From Heterotrichella gracilis (lineage: Eukaryota > Sar > Xanthophyceae > Tribonematales > Xanthonemataceae), in NCBI GenBank assembly GCA_032358255.1, contig JAULBX010029158.1, positions 62,001 through 126,000 on the forward strand: a stretch of DNA of 64,000 nucleotides, given 5' to 3'. The notes beneath the pieces were generated by a model, which worked only from the letters and a program-made list of their open reading frames with translations, was not told the origin of the DNA and searched no databases. The position numbers and the translations under genes were made by a program. Of the stretch, positions 36,801 to 50,200 are shown piece after piece. How positions within the stretch are numbered: position 1 is the stretch's first letter; the number at the start of each line of letters is the position of its first letter.

Positions 36801-38891
36801 AATAAATCTGGTATCTCCATATGCACTTATTCATTCAATTCGGATATTTGTATTCATCTTGACCACGTCATGGTCCTTCAGGTGGAAGGCACGCCAGGTA
36901 CCATTTCCTTAGTTGGGGTATGAGAGATTTTGAAATTTTGCATTTCCCCCCCATCTTTTGGCACTTTGCACGATGAAATTGAGCGAGCATTTTCATGTGT
37001 GTTTTGATACCCAGCGTTGACCTTCTTATCTGCCATCACCCACGGGCGTTTGACACGATGATATGAAGTGCATGCAATTTCCAGCGGTCATCCCGTGTAC
37101 GCACCTTTGCGATATCGCTGGCAGCCCTGGCTCTCGCCTGTATCAGGTGGCGCAGCTTGTCCATGTTCTTGTGAAACTCCCCATGCTCGTACTGCTGGTC
37201 GGCAGCTTTGGCTGCAAGTGCTTTCCTACATCATACCACAGTGCTTGATGGAACTTGACGCCGGCTGACTTTGCCACAATAATCTGTGCACCAGCTGTTT
37301 CACCAATAAAACACTTTCTCAACTAATTTAATACGAGTATCTCACTTACTGCTCGGATTCTTTCTCATAAATCCTGTCATTCAGGGAAGCCTCCTGCGCG
37401 TGCACCCTCTTCAAATCATCCGTGGCAATCTGCACCTGCCGCCTGACCCGATCAGGAACGGGATCGAGCTTGGCTTTTGCGTCCCTCTCCGCATCAATGT
37501 CCTTGATCAAGGATGCATTGTCACCTTGCACCTGCCAAAATCATTCCAGTGAATGTAGTGAATGCCATGGCATGGGCAGCGACCATTAAGGATTGCCAAG
37601 CATTGTGCTGACTGTGTCCTTGCAATTTAGCCAATGCTGCGTGTGGCTGTTAGGATCCCATGCACCATTGCATGAAGTTGGATGCCATGCAGGTCTCCAA
37701 ACGCATGCAGATGGTGGGTGATTGCATGTTATGCAGCAGCTTACCTCCTGTAGTCTGTGCTTCAATCCTGCCCTTTCCCCCTGCACGCCTGCCACCTTTT
37801 GTGAGTTGAAATCTGTCTCCCCTTGAAGGCTGCTAATCTCCTGCTGAATCTCCTGTGAGTACAGAAGTGGGTTTAGGGTTTAGGGTTTACCATCAGAATG
37901 AGTAACGATCCATTTGCACACTTCTGCGGGTTGGTGCCAGCAGCTGACTCCATTTGCAGCACCACGCTACTGGTGCCAAAGACTGTGCAAGATCGAGAGG
38001 ATTGCTACCATGGTATCCAAGGCAGTGTACAACTGTGAACGACCAGCGCGATGCAGCGTGCTGCCGTGACTTCTCTTGAAGGTATTTTACCATAATATTT
38101 CACCTGTAATCGTGGAAGCCATGCTGCTCGGTGCTGCGCATTCAGTTCTTCTAGGTTTGCCTGCAACTCTGATCTCTGACGCTGAAATGCTGCTAGTTCC
38201 TTGGATAAAAGACGCTCATGCTCAAAACAAACAGTAATCTCTGCCTCTGCCTCTATAGCCTCTGCTCTCATCTCTCTCACAACTGCTGGCTCATCCCACT
38301 CCTCCCTATCAGAGCCTTCTGCAGGCTGCTGGCTTTGCCCATCCCCCCTATCTAACGCTTCTGCCAAGTTCGCCTCCTGTATCTGCAAGAGTTTGGTTGC
38401 TAAGCACTCCCAGAGAGGTTGAGCGCTGGGCGTATACCCCTTGATGCATACACAGCAGTTCCTAGTGACAGTACACAGTGTGCCAGGCACAAGCGGGCAA
38501 GCTGACCACAACTCACTCTGATCTGGTTGGCCAGGAGTTGCTCTCGCTTTGACAGTGTTTCTGCGTGCATCTTGGAGCGAAGCACACAAGCGTGCAACGA
38601 ACAGTACTGCTTGGTGGCCTCATCCACTGTGAACCTGTCAATAGCACCATCTCCAGACAACAGTCTGAAAGCCTGCAGTTGTCAACAACCTGTTCACTAT
38701 GCCCACTTTCCCCCCCACTAACCTTGAGCACCAAATCAGGCTATATATACAGCTCCATCTACTTTTGATGCGCTTACCTTGACAGCTACACCCTCATCGT
38801 CTTCAAGCAGCAGGTCTGCTTCGTCATCAGAGTCAGGGACCTGCTCTTGTTGTTCTTGTTGGTTTTGGCCTGTATCGCCCTCTGCCTCCAT
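30854..38891 (-). CDS. MBO2: MBO2/CCDC146-like ciliary coiled-coil protein, 958 aa, 17 exons
   Basis: Exons (high to low) are 38891-38778, 38672-38517, 38382-38104, 37852-37745, 37531-37350, 37225-37105, 36732-36547, 36033-35881, 35629-35512, 35243-35146, 34812-34708, 34371-34202, 33877-33645, 32873-32660, 32171-31973, 31597-31358 and 31054-30854; every phase closes. Residues 1-38 are acidic (DSDDEADLLLEDDE). Nearly all the rest is heptad-rich coiled coil. The C-terminus carries TTAEPRP followed by an I/P-F-G-R-FSPFK segment, which I recognise as the conserved tail of CCDC146. Length and composition fit the approximately 110-kDa Chlamydomonas MBO2 protein, needed for the normal forward-swimming waveform and located on axonemal doublets. 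The start at 38891 was chosen to give the acidic N-terminus; an upstream in-frame Met at 38960 exists. Several introns contain copies of the neighbouring exon edges. Confidence 0.85.
31838..32280 (-). repeat. Echoes on both sides of MBO2 exon 15
   Basis: The acceptor side (32120-32180, GGTACCGCGAGCTCCCTGGC on the sense strand) is repeated at about 32205-32260, including TTAGGGTTAAGG-type spacer and CCAG acceptor. Reading from the upstream acceptor hits a stop. The donor side (CTCCAGG...CTTCTGCG, about 31972-31992) has a weaker copy at 31838-31860. Confidence 0.83.
32482..32740 (-). repeat. Echo of the MBO2 exon 14 donor region
   Basis: About 75 bases at 32662-32738 (sense-strand end of exon 14) recur with substitutions at 32484-32560. 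AACCCTA-type repeats lie between them at 32578-32620. Confidence 0.82.
33217..33700 (-). repeat. Two echoes of the MBO2 exon 13 donor region
   Basis: GACCAGCACCTCCTCCATGA (+ strand) occurs at about 33217, 33420 and 33650. Only the last is inside the exon. The 33420 copy keeps a GT donor; the 33217 copy has lost it. Confidence 0.87.
36360..36595 (-). repeat. Two echoes of the MBO2 exon 7 donor region
   Basis: GCCGCCTCCCCTTTGTCCAG at about 36562 (exon) is paralleled by copies near 36380 and 36465. CCTCAACCCTCAACCC and CCCTAAATCCTAGACCC spacers lie between them. Confidence 0.78.
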
Positions 38892-41203
38892 CCTGAGCTC
38901 AGTGTCGAAGCATATGGCGGTGCACTCCGAAACAATGCTTGCACAGGTTCTTGAAACCACCGCCGCAACACAAAACCAATCTCACGAGCCGCATCGTGCC
39001 GGCCTCAGCACCGGCAGTCAGCTATCCATCCATGTGCCCACCAAATGTGCATGCCGTGTTAATGCGAAGCACTTTTGGGTCCGCTACCAAAGCTACAAAA
39101 CGGAGCAAGGCTTTATTCGGTGAGCTTACCGACACTCAGTTCTTCAACCTGTCGGAAAGGTTGTGCGCGTGTGTGTCTACTGCATTGGTCCAACCTTGCT
39201 GGGCAAACTTCGTAGTACGGGGAGGGAAAAAACCCTAGCCCCAATCCTATCACCCTCGTTCTGGCAACGCCCACCTTGCCAAGCTGAGCCTGGCAGTGCC
39301 ACACTGTAGCTTCAAGGGGTTTGGATTTATGAAAGTATGCGATAAGGTGCGGGTTTGTTTCAAAGTAGATGACTGTGGGGTGCTGGCGATAGTGGAGATA
39401 ATAAGCGATTACGCTGCGCTTGCTGCACATCAATGCAGTAGAAAGTACTGCTTCAAATAGTTCAAACATCGATCTGGTACTCAGTTACAGTGGGGTGTGA
39501 GCAAATCAGTAGATTGACTGTCAGTGGTGCCCTTCATGTATGTATAGAGTCAACCACAAATCCTCTCCGATAAAATCAGAAGTGTGTAAATATCAAGGAA
39601 AACGAGCTGAGGGAAGTGGAAAAGCATCAAGAGTGCTGCGAAACCTCTGCACAGCCAATGGAAAATCATAATGAACTGTCGTGCAAAAAGGAAAGAAACT
39701 GACTGCAGATTTACTGGAAGGCTGGAAACTGGAAGCGCATACTGCAGCCTTCAGATGCTACACCCTAGCTCGATGCACCTGGTTGCTATTTCCCCCAAAA
39801 CAAGGCCATCTAAAAGAGCGCAATGGTTTGGAAAAGGATGCCTGTACACCTCTCCTCTGCTAACATTGCTGATTTACACGGCGCTGATTGCTCCATGGCT
39901 GATTGCCGACAGAATCCACATCTCCACCGATGGTCCAGTTCCCTCCTGCCCCCATGGGCTATTACTGAGCAGCCATCTGAGAGGGTACTGCTGGTTGGGT
40001 GCTGATACCCACTGGCATCAACCCTATGAACAAAATGCCCTATTGGAAAGCCGCAGTTGCTGCCAGGAAGTAGAGAAGCTGGTTGATGCTGGGTGGCCTG
40101 GGTCTGAAGCACATGTGGCTGAGAAGAAAGTCTTGCCTGGCACCTTGGACATCCTGCTGGCTGAGCCATTGACGAGCAAGGGAGCCTGTGTTGGCGTGCT
40201 GCTCCATTGCTTCTGCACCATTGCTTCTGAGGCAGCTTGTTCCACACAATTCCGGTAAGGCTGACTGATATTCGTAGTGGCTCTTGATGCACGTCAACCC
40301 TCGCACCACTGCCACTGTGGCCTACCTCCAATGCACCCAACCAGCAATGGGGTGGCTGCTGCGCTTGCAATGTATTAGCCAAAGCAACAGGGGCACAAGT
40401 GAAGCAAACACATGCACAACACAAGCATCGTCACACAAACATAAGACAACACACGATGCCAGAGGTCATGTGCACCATGCATATACAGCACATCAATAGT
40501 TACCGCTCCATTCCCACATGGTGTGCAGCCAGTGAGGTACTGGTTCCAAGCGCTTGGATTTTGACAAGGATGCTGCTGTGGTTAGTCAACAATAAGGCTT
40601 CAGCATGCACATGTCCAAAGCAAAAACGAAGTGCTGCTATGACCACCTTGTGGGGACACATGAAACAATGATATGCAGATTGCACCAACAATGCAGATTT
40701 AAGAGGGGGGAAAAGTGTATCTATGTGCCCTGAATCAATTTCAAAATCCTTCACCATAACTTGTGAAAGCAGCGCCGTCAGAAGCATAGCATGGAAACGC
40801 GATGCAATAATGCAAGGAGTCTGCATTCAATCCGGAGAAACCCCATGCGTTAAATGGAAAATAATGAAGAAACAACGAGGATAATTTGTCCTTATGCACG
40901 TTCCCAAGCCTATGTGCTATACCAATGCGGCTATTCAACGTACCTACACCGCTAAATCTCTACAATTTGATGCACAGTGAGGATGCGTCAGTTCTCTATT
41001 TAATCTGTAAAATCCTTGTGCCCCAAAACACTCACATTACAACTGAGAAGGAGAACGCTCGAGCAAAAAGGAAAGTCTCACCAATACCTCACTGAGTCTC
41101 AATGCCTCTCGTATGTGAAACAGCAGCCGTTCATTTTGCAAACACCCATGGCACGCACAGCACAAACATGCAGAGCGGCAGGCGGCGCACATCCGGACCG
41201 AAC
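38892..41203. other. 2.3-kb spacer upstream of MBO2 and downstream of the ZFC3H1-like gene
   Basis: A 195-codon open frame on the + strand (39671-40258) and overlapping minus frames were inspected. None shows a domain, regular codon use or splice structure, so no gene is called. The putative poly(A) signal of the ZFC3H1-like gene lies at its right end. Confidence 0.45.
41037..41041 (-). terminator. Putative poly(A) signal of the ZFC3H1-like gene
   Basis: TGTAA on the minus strand lies 163 bases past the stop codon at 41204. TGTAA is the common chlorophyte polyadenylation signal. Confidence 0.35.
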
Positions 41204-44200
41204 TCAATCCACGTCTTTCATCCCCTTGGCCGCTGCACTGTTAACCACCTCCTGCCACATGGCCCGACCTAGGACCACAGGCCGGCATGGCAATATCAGT
41301 ACCGTCCTCATCACATTCATCAATGTGATTAAATTTAATAAGAATGATTTTGATTGAGAAACTCAAATTCATCAATTTACACAAGAAGCAGAGAAGCAGG
41401 GAACTGATTAATTGAGCAAGGCAATCACCCAAACCTGCCATTGTGGATTGCAGCAATGCAAGCGGAATGAACACCAGGCTGAGCCAGAATGGTCATTGGC
41501 AAACCCACTGCCACCAGCAAGGCCTTCCACAATCCATAGAGAGATATGAGGACCTTGCACGTACACACCATGCCCACATGACAGCCAGGGCTTGAAATAC
41601 CACCAGACGTCGACGCAAGTTACCATTGGGTCATGCACATGTGCGCACAGTCAATGAACTGCCCAACGCAACCATGCAGTCAAGACAAAGACTCCCATAG
41701 AGCAGCAACGTACAGCCATGCTGTATTGCACTAATAAAAACACTAGCCAGCCTACCTTGCTTGCTCTTCAACATGGCGCACTTGTGCCACAGCGCCTTGG
41801 AGTAGGGCTGCACCAGCAGCGCCTTGCCGCACATCTCGCTCGCCGCCTGAGCCGCCACCTCCTCAGCCAGCTCAACACCCGCCAGCCACAGCTGCGCCGC
41901 CGCCGGCGGGGAGGCGTTGCACAGCGCCGACGTCAGCAGGGGCACCAGCCAGGACACCCATTGGCCGCGGCGGGTGGCTGCGGGGCTAGGCGCGTTGGCG
42001 CCCGCGGGGGGCGGGGCGCGGCGCTTGTCGGCAATCCCCAGCAGCAGCTGCGGCAGCATAGGGGAGCCCAGCAGGAGGTTGAACAGGTGCTCCGTGAGGG
42101 TGGCCGCCTCGGTGGGTGTGCACAAACCCAGCACCACCGACAACGGGTGGAGCAGCGGGGCCGCATCTCGGTTGCCTGGCGGCTGCAGCAGCTCCTGCAG
42201 CCGCGCGCTCTGGTACTTGATCGCTGGGAAGTCCAGCGCGGGGTCTGGCTGCTGGCGCATGTGGTGGGCGATACACCGGTGCGTCAGGTCCACCAGGATT
42301 TGGAACGAGCTCCGCCGCTGTTCCTGCAGGCGATGGCGAGATGCCTCAGTAGCAATGTGTCAATGAACCAATTGCACAGCCTGGAAAGTGCTGCACAGCA
42401 TCCGGCCTGCCCTCAATCCAGTGACAACCAGACGCTGCAACCATTTAAACCGGTGGGACACTGTTCCACCTCCCTCCTGGTAAATGAAAAAAAGGACATA
42501 ATAGCGATTGTTTCCATTAAAGAACAACACAAATGTTCAAGTAATGGGGTTTTTCCTACTCTCCAACACCGTTGGAATAGCTTTTGTGCAGCTGCGCATG
42601 CTCCCTACCGTATCCGCCCCCAGCCCCGCCAGGCCCTGCATCACGCACACCAGGTATTCTCCCCACGCGTGCTGCACCAGGTCAGGAGCCACCCCATCCA
42701 AAGCCACCGCGCCCTCAAAGGCAGCCATGCTCTCGCTTGCATCGCCCTTCAGCGCGTGCTGCAGCCCCGCAGTCAGCTTGCTGCACATGGCCTCGGCAGG
42801 TGTCGGGGGCTTGGCAGGTGCTCGGGAGCCGGCCAGCTGCTGCGCCCCTTCAATAACCTGCGGTAGTGTGCGTTTGCGCATAAACGCCAGCCCCATAACA
42901 CAATAAATCGTAATGCTGGCCCCATAAACATCAATAATAATACCTTTTCTTCTTATTTTTTATGTTACTGTGAAACATGTACAGTACTCCCAAATCCCGT
43001 ACGCATGCGTTTGTTAGTACCACGTATGTGCTGTAAACACGACCAAAATCAGCATATATACCCTAGTATACCGAACTCACCTGCAGCGCCTCCGATGCCA
43101 TCCCAGTGAGGTGCAGCGCCTTGGCTGCCGCCACGCCCACCAGCAGCGGCGGAATGGCCACCGCCAACGAGCCACCCTTTGCCGCTGCGCCCTGCCCGCC
43201 ACCCGCTTCGACAGAGCCGCCACCCTGCTTGCCAGCCGCGCCCCCACCCCGACCGCTGCCCCCGTTTGCGCCGCTGGGCCTACCCACAATGCCCTGCCAC
43301 GTGACTGCCTGCTGTAGGGCGATATGCAAATACCCCTGCGGCTGGAGCGACCCTGGGAGTTGGAGCCCCGCAAGCAGCCCCGAGCTATCCACCAGCCCCG
43401 CCGAAGCACCGATGGCGAGGGCGCTCTGGCTGAGCTTGTTGGGCACCCAGGCCCCTGGGATGCCCAGGAAGGCCTCGGGCAGCATCCCCGGGATGACGCT
43501 GCCTGTGGCTGCCTGCCAGCGCACGATGGACAGGGAGAGGGCTTGGCGCGCGGTGAGCACGCGGTGCAGCTCGTCGGGCGACAGCTTTGCACTACCCTGC
43601 AACGCCACGCAGACCAAAAATGATGTCACGGAAGTTCTGCCTGTCAACACCCCAGGTTGCTTCTCCACCAAGCTGTTGCTATCAGGTGATAAGTAATTAT
43701 TTTTCACTTTAAATGTGCAGACTTCTGAATTGCACCTGTCACAGAATCGTGATGCATGTGCAAGGGTGGGGATTGCAAGGGATGCATGCGCATGGCTGCA
43801 AACGCAAACACCAACTCAAAACCCTATAGGGATACCTTGAGGGGCTGCAAGAGCGCCAGGCCCGCCACGTGGCCTCCCGCCGCAGTCCTCAGTATGTCCA
43901 CCACCGCCACATCATCAGCATGGCTGGAGTCAGGCCACTCCACCGCAAAAGGAAGCTGCTCGTACCCCAATCTGCAGCAACACACAACCCAGCAAACGTC
44001 GCATGCATGTCGCGCATACAGCAGCGCGGTGCATGGGCAATCCCAATCCCAATCCCAAGCCATTTGTGTAGGCTCCATGCAAGAAAATAAACATAATCCC
44101 AACCGCACACTGTTGCCCTTTTGAAGTTTTGTGTACCAGTATTCAGAAGCTGTGTTGGCCTGCCCAACAGAGCTGGGTGACCGCTCCTTTGGCTGTACAG

Positions 44201-47200
44201 CAAAAATTTCGTATAGATAAAACCTTTATGTACTTGCTACATGTCTGATGCCAGTTATTACCAGTGATATTGTTTATATCTATTTATTTATTTAATATTA
44301 TACTAAAAAACAACATGCAGCACAAGTCGGTATTTGGCTTAGGAAGAATCCTTGACATGGTAACTGTAACCATGACTAGCTAGCTGGCCCCCACCTGTGC
44401 GCCACCAGCACGGGGAGTGACCCCGTGGCCGCAAAGTGCGCCGCCGCCATCCACAGCAGCGCGGCGTGCGAGCGGTGGAAGTGCATCACCCCAAGCAGCG
44501 CCTGGTGCGTGTCGGACTCCAGCGCACCGGCGTTCACCACCTCGCCCTCCTCAACCACCGGGGAGGCTGCCGCTGGCGCCACGTGGAGGCGCTCCTCGGA
44601 GGCAGGGGCCTGCACACAGGGCGGCAACATCTAAAAACATCTAGATAAGACCGTCTGATATACGTCCTTCATGGGCACGTTGTATGAATCATACAAGCAT
44701 GGTGCATCGGGCCGCATGCATGCATATTAATGTCTGGTAACTATTGATCTCCAGCCGGTTCAGGGTTGTTGAACAGCTCCTGCTGGTGGGTCTCGCCACT
44801 AAAATGTAATTGTCCGTCCAACCCTTTGACCCCGAGCGATTAGACTTTGCCTACACATGTTGTAGGCATGCCCTGCGAGAAAATGCCTAAAGTATCGATA
44901 CTGCGATCACCATTTCCCCACATGTGCACGCTCTGCGCTCCCATGCACCCCCACCCACTCCAACGCGCACTTCACGCACACCCCCGCACCACCCCACCCC
45001 GCACCTGCATGCTCTGCGCCCGCACGCACAGCCCCGCCAGCCACAGCCGCCCCGCCGTGGCCTCCCCCACGCCCTGCCACAGGTGCAGCAGGCGCAGCAC
45101 CAGGTCGAGCACGCAGGCGCTGCGGGTGTGCAGAAGCTGCGCCGGGTCGCTGCCAGCTGGCGGCTGCCACCTGGCCATGTCCTTTATGGCGGCCTGGAGT
45201 ACTGCAGCCTTTTCCTGCCAGTCCTCTGTGTGGTGCAGCAGGATGAGCCACAGTCGGTAGCAGTGGCTGGTGCGGGAGATGGCGCGCTGGAGCACGTCGG
45301 TGGAGGCGCCTGTGGGAGCCAGTGGCAGGCGTCAGGATGATACAATCACAGCTTTTGAGCCTAATCAAACAACTCCAATTACAAGCCAAACTTAAGTCAA
45401 AGTTAGCAACTGTAGATTAGCAGCAATGCGTGCAGAACATACTGTACGTCAGCTTGTCCTTGCGCTGCGTGAGCAGGTGCAGGTAGCCCATCCACAGCTG
45501 CAGATGCAAACCCTAAACCCTAATCAAAGTTGTGCAGCACGTACTGTACGCCAGCTTGTCCTTGCGCTGCGTGAGCAGGTGCAGGTAGCCCATCCACAGC
45601 TTCAGGTCAGTGGGGCCGCTGCGCCGCGAGATGGCGGTCACCAGGCAGCGGAGTGCCTCGTCCAGGCGCTGCCCCGGCACCTCATCCAGCGTGTAGCCGA
45701 TCAGCGCCAGCGCGGCGTGGATGTCGGCTTCGGCGTCGGCGGGTGTGTCTGCCGGCGCCGCAGCCACTGCAACAAACATGTAAGATGCTCAATACAAACA
45801 TAATGAATAAACATCCGGTGTCGGTTAAGCACAAGGGCTAGCAGCAAGGAGGGCAGCTGCGGGAGGTATCATTGGTACTGCACAAAGACACCGCTCTGTA
45901 AAATCTGAAGAGAATAACAAAAAACAATTGTATAATTCAACACACACGAATGGGCACTGGGTTGTAGCTGCGCAGCGCACCTGCAGGCTGGGCTTTCTGC
46001 AGATGAGGAGGCAGCAGCGCCTGGTCCTGTTCCCCGCTCCCCGATGCGTGTGCCTCGGCACCAGTATGGAAGTAGCGCGGTCCAGTGGTTCCCGGAGCAT
46101 CACCCGCAGCAGCGGCAGGAGCTTGGGCTCCGGCGCCAGCTGATGCAGGGAGGGGCACCATGGCTGCGCTCTCCATTGCGGGGACTAGCCGGGTGTACTT
46201 GCCTGCGAGAGTGAGAAATGCGTGTTGGTGGCATGGTGCAAAGGATGGGGATCAGTGAGTAAAGTATGTGAGTGGCGTGATGCACAAGGCGGGAATTGAT
46301 AATCAACAGCTTGTGCACTTGCAGCTCTAACATGCCAGATGGACAATGCAAGCACAGGTGCCATGGCTGTGCTCTCCCTGCCGCTGTAGAGCATGCAGGC
46401 ATTGTGACCCCATGTTTTGTGGTCATGACTCATGAAGCGCACCTGACACCAGGTGGCAACTGGCAAGCGAGCACGTTACAAACAGGGGTGCTGAGCGGGC
46501 GGTCCCCAAGGGCAGGTCGTATGCCGGCGTGGCCACCTCCACTGCCACCTTGTGGCGCTTGGCCAGAGGAATGCGTGGCGTTTTGCTGGGCACTGGCATG
46601 GATGGGGCTGCTGCAGCAGAGGGGCAGAAGCGTATTAGTTTAAGTTGGCTGCGTTGAACCCATACACATTCACCAAACCCTACATTGAGACTTACCCTAC
46701 AGCAGATCTCAAGTGTACGCAAAAGAATGCAATGAAAAGTCACCTGCTAACCTGGCTGTATTGCTGGAGTGCATGTGACTAACAATTAGCGATAAAACAA
46801 GTAATTACAGCCATCAGTGCAGCTGACCCAAAGGGACAGAATGCAGGCCGACAGGGCAGGAAAGATGGTATAAACAAAGTTAAATTATTGCGCACAGGGC
46901 ATTATCTTTGTGATTGAGCAAAAGAAGTATGTTTTTAACACGTTCATACACATAACTCCTATTGCTGCCATGCATACATGCACATGCTTCCCACCAAGGC
47001 GCCTCACCAAGCGGGAACCCCGCCACGTCCGCCGCCGCCACGATCCTCGCGGCGCGCACATCCGCCGCCTCCAATCCCCTAGCCAGGGCGTCGCCCTCGC
47101 CCCTCCCCGCCATTGCCGCCAGCATCTGCACCCGTTCCTGCATGCTGTGCTGATAGTCTGCCCGGTGCTGGCGCGGGCACTTGGCGTCGCGGCACTCGCC

Positions 47201-50200
47201 CCGCAGGTCAAAGTCGCACAGAGGCCAGTCGGGGTCGATGGATTGGCACACGGTGTCTGATAGCAAGGGGAGGCGCGAGAGGGATGTGTAGGTTGGCAGC
47301 AGCCTGCGGCGGGGGTTGGGGGTGACAGCGGGTGCGCAGCAGGTTGGGATCGAGTGGTAACCCCATGTAACTTAAAATCAATCTAATATTTTATATAAGG
47401 CAGGGCATTGTCAACATTTGACTTAGGATGTAATGTAAGGCATTTGCCAAACAATTGAAGATGGGGCACTGTACGTGTTTGTGGTGATACATATTGCAAG
47501 GAGACGCTGAACCAGAGAGCATGCACTTACTTTATATTCACTGGGCAGATACCCCACAGCCTGCAAGCATTGCACCCAGCAGAATGCGTGCAAGCATACA
47601 CATCAGACCCATGAGCATGCATGCAGCACTGTTGGCGAGGTAAGGACCTCACCTGTAGCTCCGAAAGCACAGCAATGGGCTCTCATAGCTGTCCCCCAGC
47701 TGCAAATCACTGCGCCCAGGCTGCGAGCTGCCCGCAAGCGCCGCCGCCTCATCAGACATGCTCAACGACAGCCCGAAGGTGGTGCGGGTGGCCATGTGCT
47801 GCTGCGTCGCCACCACCTCAAAGAGCAGCGGCGGCAGGTGCAGGGCATAGGGATCCCGCATCCACACGGCGCCAGGTGTGGACGTGGGAGGTAACCGAGG
47901 CACTGCTGCCGGTGCTGACGTGGCTGCTGGCGCGGGGCCCTTGGCTGGTTGGGAGGTGGATGGGCGGGTGCTCGGTGGCGCAGGGGTGGTGGTGCCAGAT
48001 GATGGCCTGGTGGGCTGGGTGTCCACCTCACCCTTGCTGGTCCTGCTGCTGGGAGGCGCCTTGCGGGTTGCAGGGGCCTCAACACACTTGTCCCTGGCAG
48101 CCTCCTTGGCTGCGGGCAAGTCACCGCTACCTTGCTCCCCTGCAGCGCCCTTGCGCTTGACAGCATGCTCATCACCCGTGTGGTCCCCAGGAGCCTCCTT
48201 GCGCTTGCTGTGGCCATCGCTAGCCTCCCCCCGTGCAGCCTCCGCACCCTTGGCAGGCTGTGCATCAGTTAGGGTGCTCGCCACCTCCACATGCGTACTT
48301 GTTGGATGGACAGGGGCTGCGTCAGAGCGCCCCTTCTCCACCCGCTGAGCGCGCTCGGGACTGGAGGCCACCCCCAGGGGACCGGAGGTGACGCCTGGGG
48401 AGCCAGCAGCGCCCCCTTGGGGATCGGAAGTCACTGCCGGGGATTCGTAGCTCGCCGGTGGGGGGACCGATGTCATGTTCGGGGGTTTGCGGTCCCACCG
48501 CGAGCTCCTGGCCCGCTGGCCCTCGCTGGTAGATGGTGCGGCCGAAGCAGATGCCGCATGGCCGGTGGCGCGCCGCGCTGCATCCGCCTCCTCGTCCCCA
48601 CGCCCGCGCTTTTCCCCCTTGTCGCTGCTGGGCTTTGCATCCCTCGGCACAGAACCCTCCTCCCCACGCACACGCTTCTCCCCCCTGTCACTGCTTGGCT
48701 TTGCATCCCGCGCCGTGGCCTCCCCTTCCGCACGCACGCGCTTCTCCCCTTTGTCGGAGCTGGGCTTGGCATCCCGCGCCGCGGCATCCCCCTCCCCCCG
48801 CACCCGCTTCTCCCCCTTGCCACTGCTTGGCTGCTTAACAGCTCTGGAGCTGCTGCTGGCCTTGGAGGCTGGCAAGTCCCGGCTGGATGCCCTGCGCCGC
48901 TGATGGTCATCGGTTGCCTTGGTTGAAGACCGGGGCTTCTCCACAGCTGATGCGGCGGCAGTGGCAGGCGCCTTGGTTGCAGACGGGGGCTTGTCCACAG
49001 CTGATGCGGTGGCGGTGGTAGGCGCGGGCTTGCGGGCGGTGGTAGCTGCCTTGGGGGAGGCAGACTGTGGCTTGGCAGCGGCGGGTGCGGGGGCGGAGGA
49101 AGATATTGCCTTGGCGCTAGCAGACCGGGGCTTGTCCGCACCCGGTGCGGGGGCGGTGGTAGGCGCTTTGGCGGTTGAAGACTGCGGCTTGTCTGCAACA
49201 GGTGCAGGAGTGCTGGAGGGCTTCTTGAGGGGTGCAGACCGCGGCTTGTCCCCAGCAGGCGCTTTGGGAATTGAGGACCGGGGCTTGTTTCCAACAGGCG
49301 TGGTGGCGATGGTAGGTGCCTTGGGGGTTGTTGACCGCGGCTTGTCCGCGACAGGTGCCTTGGGGGTTGTGGACGGTGCCTTGTCCGTGGTGGGTGCAGG
49401 GCCAGTGGCGCTGGCGGTAGGTGCGGGCGCTGGGGGCTGCGGCGTCGCGGCGCCAGCTGGCAGAGGCGACTGCGCACTGGCCACTGTAGGAGGGGAGGAA
49501 ATGGCTGGGGGCACAGAAGTGCTCAAACTGACTGGGGGGGCCTGCTCACCCCCCATGGGCGCAACCCCCGCAGCGGCTGGTAGGGGAGCAGAGCTACCCC
49601 CCACCGCAACCGCCGCGCTGCTGCCAGGTGGCGCGGTGGCAGCGGGGGGTTCCTCGGGCTTGGGCTGCGGCTCCCGAGCGGCAGCAGCTGACGTGGGTAC
49701 GGGCCCAGCTGAGACGCTGTGCATGACGCCCTCTGTCATAGTGGGTGTCGCGGCGCTGTTGAGGTGGCCATTGGCGCCGGAAAACCCGGCAAATGGCAAG
49801 CTACCCTCCGCTGGGGACACGGTGGGAGCTGAGGTGCTGGCGGCCGCCATGCCATGCGGACTGCCCCCATCAGCTGCTCCCTGACGCTGATCCAGCTGCC
49901 CTGCAGCGCCTGCCCCTAAGGACCCCGGCTGCGCTGCCAACCCCGGCTCCAGGTGTGGCGGGTGTGGTGCATCTGCAGCAGCGGCCACCTTGCGCACTTT
50001 GTTGGCGCGCTCGGCACCCGGGGAGGATTCGCCTGGCTCGGTTGAGTCCATTATGGGCGCTGCGGGGGCTGACGCCTGCGGGGCCTTGCGCTTTGCCGCA
50101 GGGAGGGCGCCAGCAGCTGGGGCCGATAGCTGGGCAGCTGGAAGTGGCAGCAGCATCGGTGAGGGTACAGGCTGCCCCATTGGCTGCACCGGCACTGGAA

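Noticed and set aside
39671-40258. 195-codon + strand open frame
   Set aside because: No domain, irregular composition, no splice or promoter support; several frames are open at once.
47762-49884. Long open frames on the opposite strand and other frames of the low-complexity exon (for example 48919-49884 +)
   Set aside because: They are shadows of a GC-rich repetitive coding exon. The minus-strand frame continues in phase to conserved ZFC3H1 sequence.
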